Source: Pseudonocardiales bacterium (lineage in GTDB: Bacteria > Actinomycetota > Actinomycetes > Mycobacteriales > Pseudonocardiaceae). Taken from it: DNA of 6,135 nucleotides. A program made the position numbers and the translations under genes. Shown here in pieces: positions 1 through 4,898 of this stretch. How positions within the stretch are numbered: the first letter of the stretch is position 1; each line of letters opens with the position of its first letter. Under the pieces are notes generated by a model. It saw only the letters and a program-made list of their open reading frames with translations, was not told the DNA's origin and did not search any database. The stretch covers positions 1 through 6,135 of the forward strand of contig JACDBJ010000233.1 of the NCBI GenBank assembly GCA_013695005.1, given 5' to 3'.

Positions 1-935
1 GCCGCCCAGCTCGCCGCACCGAGCGCGTCAGCCGCCGGCATCCCCGCGGCGTGCAGGGCGACGATCTCGTCGACGATGCGGCCGTGCGCGATCCCGCCAC
101 CGGCGTCCGAGCCCGCGTACACCGCCACCCCGGCCTCGATCGCCCTGCCCACGGCAGGTACGGCTGCCTTGTGCAGCCGGCGCAGGTGCGCAGCGAAGTC
201 GGGGTACTTGACCGCCCGATCCGCGATCGCCGGGAAGTTCTCGATGTTGATCAGCGTGGGCACCAGAGCCGTGCCGTGCGCCACCATGTCGTCGATCATG
301 TCGTCGGACAGGCCGCAGCCGTGCTCGATGCAGTCGATGCCAGCGGCGAGCAGGCCGGGGATGGCGTCGGAGCCGAAGACGTGTGCGGTGACCCGTGCGC
401 CGTGCGCATGGGCCGCGGCGATCGCATCGACCAGCACGTCGTCGGGCCAGAGCGGTGCCAGATCACCGATACCGCGGTCGATCCAGTCGCCGACCAGCTT
501 GACCCAGCCGTCGCCCGCCTTGGCCTGCTCGACGACGGCGTCCGCGAGCAGCCCGGGGTCGTCGAGCTCGGGGCCGAGGCCGGGGATGTAGCGCTTAGGG
601 CGGGACAGGTGCCGGCCGGCACGGATGATCTCCGGGAGGTCCGTCCGGTCCCGCAGCGGGCGGGTGTCTAGCGGTGAGCCGCAGTCGCGGATCAGCAACG
701 TCCCGGCGTCCCGGTCGGCCTCCGCCTGCACCTGCGCCTCGTCCAGCTCGACCCCACCGTCGGGGCCCAGCCCGACGTGGCAGTGCGCGTCGACCAGGCC
801 CGGCACGACCCAGCCTCGGTCGGCGAGCGTCCGCGCTCCGGGCAGGGGCTCGGCACTCAGCAGCCCGTCGTCGTCGATCCAGAGCTCGCTGTCGCGTTCC
901 TCGGGCAGCAGCACGCCCCGCACCCGGTAGGCCAT
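1..935 (-). CDS. Metal-dependent amidohydrolase, N-terminal part (cut by window edge)
   Basis: This frame is open from an ATG at 935-933 to the left edge, giving 311 residues; the C-terminus lies outside the window. It belongs to the amidohydrolase superfamily, the TIM-barrel metal hydrolases related to imidazolonepropionase and Zn-dependent prolidases. The visible metal-site set is complete: the HxH of the DAHCHVG motif (H51, H53), a lysine in WVKLVGD (K146) that is normally carboxylated to bridge two metals, H185 in TAHVFG, H205 in IEHGCG and D277 in AGSDAGG. It should therefore be an active cytoplasmic hydrolase of a cyclic amide, peptide or similar bond, but the substrate cannot be read. 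No signal peptide is seen. It starts 8 bases after the ffh stop, with no clear Shine-Dalgarno sequence in between, so co-transcription and perhaps translational coupling with ffh are likely. The family assignment is firm; the function is open. Confidence 0.9.
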   Translation of the reverse strand, partial: MAYRVRGVLLPEERDSELWIDDDGLLSAEPLPGARTLADRGWVVPGLVDAHCHVGLGPDGGVELDEAQVQAEADRDAGTLLIRDCGSPLDTRPLRDRTDLPEIIRAGRHLSRPKRYIPGLGPELDDPGLLADAVVEQAKAGDGWVKLVGDWIDRGIGDLAPLWPDDVLVDAIAAAHAHGARVTAHVFGSDAIPGLLAAGIDCIEHGCGLSDDMIDDMVAHGTALVPTLINIENFPAIADRAVKYPDFAAHLRRLHKAAVPAVGRAIEAGVAVYAGSDAGGGIAHGRIVDEIVALHAAGMPAADALGAASWA

Positions 936-943
936 CGCACGAG

Positions 944-2467
944 CTACTTCTGCTTGGGCAGCTTGAGCTTCGACGGGTCGAATCCGGCCGGGAGCTGGTC
1001 CAGCCCGGCCAGGCCGGGCGGCAGCTCGCCGAGGCCGCCGGGCAGCCGCGACAGGTCCGGCATCCCGGCCGGCAGCCTGCGCTGGGTCGGGCCCTTGCCC
1101 TTCCCCTTGCCCTTCTTGCCGCCCTTGCCCTTCTTGCTGCTGCGCCGACCGCCGCCGCCCAGCCCGAACGAGCCGGACATCTGCTTCATCATCTTGCGTG
1201 CCTCGAAGAAGCGGTTGACCAGGTCGTTCACCTCGCTGACCGCGACGCCCGAGCCGTTGGCGATGCGCAACCGGCGGGACCCGTTGATCATCTTTGGGTC
1301 GGCCCGCTCGGCGGGGGTCATGCCCCGGATGATCGCCTGCAGCCGGTCGAGCTGCGTGTCGTCGACGGCCGCCAGCGCGTCCTTCATCTGGCCGGCGCCG
1401 GGCAGCATGCCCAGCAGGTTGCCGATCGGGCCCATCTTGCGGATGGCGAGCATCTGCTCCAGGAAGTCCTCGAGGCTCAGCTCGCCGGTGGTGATCTTCG
1501 CGGCGGCCCGCTCGGCCTGGTCGGCGTCGAAGACCTGCTCGGCCTGCTCGATCAGCGTCAGAACGTCGCCCATACCGAGGATGCGGCTGGCCATTCGGTC
1601 GGGGTGGAAGACGTCGAAGTCCTCGAGCTTCTCGCCGTTGGACGCGAACAGGACCGGCTGGCCGGTGACCTCGCGCACGCTCAGCGCGGCACCGCCGCGG
1701 GCGTCGCCGTCGAGCTTGGTGAGCACGACGCCGGTGAAGCCGACGCCGTCGCGGAACGCCTCCGCGGTGGCCACGGCGTCCTGGCCGATCATGGCGTCGA
1801 CCACGAAGAGAATCTCGTCGGGCTCGGTGGCCTCACGGATCGCGGACGCCTGGGCCATCAGCTCGGCGTCCACGCCGAGGCGGCCGGCGGTGTCGATGAC
1901 GACGACGTCGTGCATCTTGCTCACGGCATGTTCCAGGCCGCGCTTGGCGACGTCCACCGGGTCGCCGACGCCGTTGCCGGGCTCGGGCGCGAACACCGCG
2001 ACGCCGGCCTGCTCGCCGACGATCTGCAGCTGGGTGACGGCGTTGGGCCGCTGCAGGTCGGCGGCCACCAGCAGCGGCGTGTGGCCCTGCCCGCCGAGCC
2101 AGCGGCCGAGCTTGCCGGCCAGCGTGGTCTTACCGGAGCCCTGCAGCCCGGCAAGCATGATCACCGTCGGGTCCTGCTTGGACATCCGCAGCCGGCGGGT
2201 CTCCCCGCCCAAGATGCCGACGAGCTCCTCGTTGACAATCTTGACGACCTGCTGCGCCGGGTTCAGCGCGCCGGAGACCTCGGAGCCCTTGGCGCGCTCC
2301 TTGACCCTCGCGACGAAGGCGCGCACGACTGGCAGCGCGACGTCGGCCTCCAGCAGCGCGATCCGGATCTCGCGGGAGGTCGAGTCGATGTCGGCTTCGG
2401 AGAGCCGGCCCTTGCCGCGCAGGTCACGCAGCACCCCGGTGAGGCGGTCGGAGAGGGTGTCGAACAC
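944..2467 (-). CDS. ffh: Signal recognition particle GTPase Ffh
   Basis: Complete 507-residue Ffh (SRP54). With 4.5S RNA it binds signal sequences on translating ribosomes and docks with FtsY to deliver membrane proteins to SecYEG. The N domain (about 1-90) has the ALLEADV motif at 37-43. The G domain (about 95-300) has the P-loop GLQGSGKTT at 107-115, DLQRPNA at 137-143, DTAGR at 192-196 and TKLDGDARGG at 250-259. The methionine-rich M domain (about 325-432) contains the RNA-binding SRRLRIANGSG at 397-407. The tail is Lys/Gly-rich (444-459) and then Leu/Pro/Gly-rich (464-507), which lengthens the protein beyond the roughly 450 residues of E. coli Ffh. The start is GTG at 2467-2465, which gives the normal family N-terminus (MFDTLSDRL). 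No Shine-Dalgarno is apparent, but a TAGAGT hexamer lies six bases upstream, suggesting a leaderless mRNA. Third codon positions are almost all G or C (about 3 of the first 51 codons end in A/T). Confidence 0.98.
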   Translation of the reverse strand: MFDTLSDRLTGVLRDLRGKGRLSEADIDSTSREIRIALLEADVALPVVRAFVARVKERAKGSEVSGALNPAQQVVKIVNEELVGILGGETRRLRMSKQDPTVIMLAGLQGSGKTTLAGKLGRWLGGQGHTPLLVAADLQRPNAVTQLQIVGEQAGVAVFAPEPGNGVGDPVDVAKRGLEHAVSKMHDVVVIDTAGRLGVDAELMAQASAIREATEPDEILFVVDAMIGQDAVATAEAFRDGVGFTGVVLTKLDGDARGGAALSVREVTGQPVLFASNGEKLEDFDVFHPDRMASRILGMGDVLTLIEQAEQVFDADQAERAAAKITTGELSLEDFLEQMLAIRKMGPIGNLLGMLPGAGQMKDALAAVDDTQLDRLQAIIRGMTPAERADPKMINGSRRLRIANGSGVAVSEVNDLVNRFFEARKMMKQMSGSFGLGGGGRRSSKKGKGGKKGKGKGKGPTQRRLPAGMPDLSRLPGGLGELPPGLAGLDQLPAGFDPSKLKLPKQK

Positions 2468-2526
2468 GCCACGACTCTAGCCGCGCCCCGGCCGGCGATG
2501 TCGGGGTGGCGTGGTTGGCTGGGTGC
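2468..2526. promoter_or_regulatory. Divergent promoter region between ffh and the alpha/beta hydrolase
   Basis: These 59 bases must hold the start signals of both divergent genes. On the ffh side a TAGAGT is visible. On the hydrolase side no TANNNT or strong Shine-Dalgarno is seen before ATG 2527; the hexamer at the equivalent six-base distance is TTGGCT, a poor match. A short inverted repeat CCCCG (2486-2490) / CGGGG (2502-2506) lies in the middle. It could be an operator half-site pair or simply reflect the GC bias. Confidence 0.5.
2474..2479 (-). promoter_or_regulatory. Candidate -10 element for leaderless ffh transcript
   Basis: TAGAGT on the minus strand is followed by exactly six bases and then the GTG start of ffh. 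This TANNNT hexamer at this distance is the usual geometry of actinobacterial leaderless promoters, where transcription starts at the first base of the start codon. A -35 box is not convincing; a CCGACA lies 19 bases upstream. The sequence shows the hexamer and spacing; promoter activity is inferred. Confidence 0.6.
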
Positions 2527-3381
2527 ATGACTGGCACACAGCAGACGCCGTCCACCCCGATCACCGGTGTCGCCGCGGGGGTGCCGTACACGGCGCTCGC
2601 GCCCGCTGACGGCTCGGCTGACGCTCCGTTGGTGGTGAGCTGGCACCTGATGGACGCTCCGCGCAGCGACGCCGCGATGGCCGCTGCGCTGCCGATGGCC
2701 GGGCTGCCGGCCTGGCGGGTGTACTTCGGGCTGCCGATGTTCGGTAGGCGCTCGCTGCCCGGCGGGATGGAGGAGTTCTTCGAGCTGGCGATGGCCGACT
2801 CGGTGCTCAACGTGTTCGAGCCGGTCGTGAGCCAGGCCGCCGCGGAGGCGCCCGCTGCGATCGAGGCCGTGCGCGCCGAGCTGGGCATCGCCGACGGGCG
2901 GCTGGGGGTGCTCGGTGGATCGGCGGGGGCGCTGGTGGCGCTGGAGTTTGCGGCCACGTCCGGCATGCCGGTTGCGGCGATGGCGCTGGTGAGCCCCGCG
3001 GTGAGGCTCCGCTCGATCGTGGCGGCCAACGAACACGACATGAGCGTGAGCTACCCCTGGTCCCCCGCGTCGGAGGCGGCCGCGGACCGGTTCGACTTCG
3101 TGCGGCGGGCGCGGGAGGTCGCAGCGACCGTACCGGCCACGCTGCTCGTCGTCGGCGAGCAGGACTACGTCGACTTCCGCGGCGACGCTGCCACGCTCAG
3201 CAACGAGCTCGGAGCGCACTACCCGGACCCGGAGCGCTCCTTGCTCGTGGAGATCCCCGGCATGGGGCACGCGCTGGCCGAGGAGCCCGGCGTCGAGCCG
3301 GCCCCGCAGACCGAGCACGCGAGGGAGGTCGACGCCGCCGTCACGGCGTGGTTCCGCGAGCGCCTTGGCGCGCCGAGCTAG
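2527..3381 (+). CDS. Alpha/beta hydrolase family protein
   Basis: A 284-residue protein with the alpha/beta hydrolase fold. The nucleophile elbow is LGVLGGSAGALVALEFA, with the catalytic serine at 132 in GGSAG. The likely acid is D213 in VVGEQDYVDF and the catalytic histidine is H248 in IPGMGHAL, in the right order and spacing for the family. The early strand VVSWHL (37-42) probably carries the oxyanion-hole region. There is no signal peptide or membrane segment, so it should act in the cytoplasm, as an esterase, lipase-like or peptidase-like enzyme of unknown substrate. ATG 2527 was chosen; an in-frame GTG at 2506 would add seven residues (MAWLAGC) without a better ribosome site. It is divergent from ffh and converges with the DUF1684 gene, its TAG overlapping that gene's stop codon. 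Codon use resembles the surrounding core genes. Confidence 0.88.
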   Translation: MTGTQQTPSTPITGVAAGVPYTALAPADGSADAPLVVSWHLMDAPRSDAAMAAALPMAGLPAWRVYFGLPMFGRRSLPGGMEEFFELAMADSVLNVFEPVVSQAAAEAPAAIEAVRAELGIADGRLGVLGGSAGALVALEFAATSGMPVAAMALVSPAVRLRSIVAANEHDMSVSYPWSPASEAAADRFDFVRRAREVAATVPATLLVVGEQDYVDFRGDAATLSNELGAHYPDPERSLLVEIPGMGHALAEEPGVEPAPQTEHAREVDAAVTAWFRERLGAPS

Positions 3382-3998
3382 ACGGAGTACCAGCCGCCCT
3401 CGGGCAGCAGCTCGCCGACGCTCAGCTCAGCCTCCAGCGCGTTGCCCGGCGGCGCCAGCGGGCACGCCCATGCCGTGTCGTAGGCGCAGCTGGGGTGGTA
3501 GGCGAAGTTGAGGTCGACGACGAGCCCGTCGGCCCCACTGCCCGAACCTCCCAGGTCAGCGCCCTTGACGGTGTCGAGCAGGTAGCGGCCGCCGCCGTAG
3601 CTCGTCCGGCCTGCCGAGCCGTCGCGGATCGGCAGGAAGAGCCCGCCGCCGTAGGAGCCGAGCCACCACACGTCCAGCGAGCCGAGCCCGTGCAGTGTCA
3701 CGACGCCGATCCGGTCGAACGGGGCGATGCCGTCGGTGCCGGTCGGGACGTCGAGGTGGGCCGGCGGGGCCGGCTCGACGGGAACGACGAACCGCATCCC
3801 CGGGTCATAGTCGCCCACCGGCAGCCGGGTGAACCCCTTGCGCGCGGACGCTGCGAGCGGTGAGTCCGGGTGGGTGGCGAAAAGCCGATCACGCCCGTCG
3901 CGCCAGGCGAGCCAGCCCTTGTGCGGGACGGCGGCGGTGCGCACCTGGGCGTAGATCCGCCCGATCTCGCGACGCCACTCGAGCAACGTCAGGCTCAC
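3378..3998 (-). CDS. DUF1684 domain-containing protein
   Basis: A 206-residue protein matching the DUF1684 family, whose biochemical role is not established. Recognisable parts are the N-terminal WRREIGRIYAQVR (8-20), a GRDRLFATHPDSPL segment (35-48), YDPGMRF (64-70), SYGGGRYLLDTVKGADL (133-149) and the most conserved block, DLNFAYHPSCAYD (162-174) followed by WACPLAPPGN (177-186). The conserved His, Cys, Asp and Asn residues near the C-terminus look like a binding or active site, which is inference. There is no signal peptide or membrane segment. The start is GTG at 3998-3996, supported by an AGGA (4006-4009, minus) seven bases upstream. Its stop codon overlaps that of the convergent hydrolase in a shared CTAG, leaving no space for a terminator between them. 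Length is normal for the family. Confidence 0.88.
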   Translation of the reverse strand: MSLTLLEWRREIGRIYAQVRTAAVPHKGWLAWRDGRDRLFATHPDSPLAASARKGFTRLPVGDYDPGMRFVVPVEPAPPAHLDVPTGTDGIAPFDRIGVVTLHGLGSLDVWWLGSYGGGLFLPIRDGSAGRTSYGGGRYLLDTVKGADLGGSGSGADGLVVDLNFAYHPSCAYDTAWACPLAPPGNALEAELSVGELLPEGGWYSV

Positions 3999-4004
3999 GC
4001 ACTC

Positions 4005-4010
4005 GTCCTA
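4005..4010 (-). promoter_or_regulatory. TAGGAC hexamer before the DUF1684 start: ribosome site or leaderless -10
   Basis: On the minus strand TAGGAC is followed by six bases and the GTG start. It can be read two ways. Its internal AGGA is a good Shine-Dalgarno seven bases from the start codon. Its position also matches that of the TAG-type hexamers before ffh and the methyltransferase, although the last base is C rather than the T of TANNNT. The ribosome-site reading is somewhat better supported. Confidence 0.45.
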
Positions 4011-4079
4011 CCGCATGTCGGTCGCCGTACGACAGTCCCGACGTCGATGCGTCCCGATCTTGAGCGGCCGCACGACGGC

Positions 4080-4085
4080 TAGGGT
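4080..4085 (+). promoter_or_regulatory. Candidate -10 element for leaderless methyltransferase transcript
   Basis: TAGGGT is followed by six bases and then the GTG start at 4092. The spacing is the same as for ffh and is typical of actinobacterial leaderless genes. The same bases could be read as a weak GGG-type ribosome site (AGGGTGG), so a short-leader transcript starting further upstream is not excluded. Confidence 0.55.
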
Positions 4086-4091
4086 GGCCCG

Positions 4092-4898
4092 GTGTCTGAC
4101 GAACCTTCTGCGCCGCCTGGGATCGACACCAGCAAGCCGAGCATCGCGCGCGGTTACGACTATCTGCTCGGCGGGAAGGACAACTTCGAGGCCGACCGCG
4201 AAGCCGTGGAGATGCTCGTGGCCGCCGATCCGGACGCACCCGCCATGGGACGCGCGAACCGTGCGTTCGGTAAGCGTGTCGTCACCTACCTTGCCGAGCA
4301 GGGCATTCGCCAGTTCATCGACCTGGGTAGCGGTATCCCCGCCTCGCCTCCGAGCGTGCACGACGCAGTCCGCTCGGTGGACCCAGAGGCTCGGGTGGTC
4401 TATGTCGACTTTGATCCGATCGTCGTCTCGCACAGCGCCGCGCGTCGCACCACGGCGCCCGGCCTGGACACGATCATGGCCGATGCTCGCGAACCGGCGG
4501 CGGTACTGAAGAATCCCCGCCTGACGGCGCTCATCGATTTCGACGAACCGGTCGGCATGGTCATGTTCAGCGTGTTGCACAGCATCGCAGACGACGAGGA
4601 TCCCGGCGGCAATCGTCGCTCAGTATCGCGACCGAATGGCGCCGGGCAGCTATTTCGGGATCTCGCACTTCTCCACGCGCAGTGATCCGGAGATGATGGC
4701 GCGGATCCATGGCATCAACGCGAAGACGGGCTTTCCCCCTATCACCTTCCGCGACGACGACGCGGTTCTTCGGCTTTCGACGGGTTCGATCTCGTCGAGC
4801 CTGGGCTCGCGGAGATAGACGACTGGCGCCCCGAGTGGCAGGCCGTCGTCCCGCTGCGGACCAAGCACGTCGGTGCCGTGGGACGCAAGCCGGCCTAG
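4092..4898 (+). pseudogene. SAM-dependent methyltransferase (PF04672 / DUF574 family), broken by two compensating frameshifts
   Basis: The frame opens at GTG 4092 and shows the hallmarks of the actinobacterial PF04672 methyltransferases: IDTSKPSIARGYDYLLGGKDNF (11-32), the SAM-binding FIDLGSGIP (75-83), the acidic VVYVDFDPI (102-110), IMADAREP (128-135) and MVMFSVLHSI (157-166). After DDEDP (codon ending 4604) an extra base near 4602-4609 moves the family sequence (AAIVAQYRDRMAPGSYFGISHFS...) into the next frame. A missing T in the TTT run at 4775-4777 then returns it to the first frame (FDGFDLVEPGL...), ending at TAG 4896-4898. The net length of 269 codons is that of an intact member. As sequenced, translation would stop at 4683-4685 after 197 residues, the last 26 unrelated to the family. 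About 30 of the first 145 codons end in A or T, against 3 of 51 in ffh, suggesting acquisition. Sequencing error is the main alternative to a true pseudogene. The methyl acceptor of the family is unknown. Confidence 0.85.

Larger units (their letters stand above)
3999..4091. promoter_or_regulatory. Divergent promoter region between DUF1684 gene and methyltransferase
   Basis: A 93-base non-coding stretch with start signals for both flanking genes. It contains a 7-base direct repeat GTCCCGA at 4035-4041 and 4051-4057, 16 bases apart start to start, overlapping and flanking an 8-base palindrome CGACGTCG at 4039-4046. A TTGAGC at 4060-4065 is -35-like, but is only 14 bases from the TAGGGT hexamer, too close for a classical promoter. 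The repeats are candidate operator elements, with a real possibility of chance. Confidence 0.45.

Noticed and set aside
2486..2506. Inverted repeat CCCCG/CGGGG as a terminator or defined operator
   Set aside because: The stem has only five pairs, lies between two divergent starts rather than after a gene, and has no T-run. In DNA this GC-rich it is readily explained by chance.
674..2530. Very long plus-strand open frames (674-2530 and 777-2480) opposite ffh and the amidohydrolase
   Set aside because: Their translations are low-complexity, rich in Arg, Ala, Pro and Ser, with no family motifs, and they lie antisense to an unmistakable Ffh. They result from the scarcity of stop codons in GC-rich DNA.
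2263..3318. A 351-codon minus-strand open frame opposite the alpha/beta hydrolase
   Set aside because: It overlaps the start of ffh and the whole hydrolase, and its translation is Arg/His/Gly-rich without recognisable domains. The plus-strand hydrolase has a complete catalytic triad.
3367..3374. GGCGCGCC palindrome near the hydrolase stop as a terminator
   Set aside because: It is a perfect 8-base palindrome with no loop and no following T-run, and lies inside the coding sequence.
4636..4818. A separate 60-codon plus-strand gene
   Set aside because: Its first part (MAPGSYFGISHFS...) is the missing middle of the methyltransferase in a shifted frame and its last part is out of frame. It is a piece of the broken gene, not an independent one.
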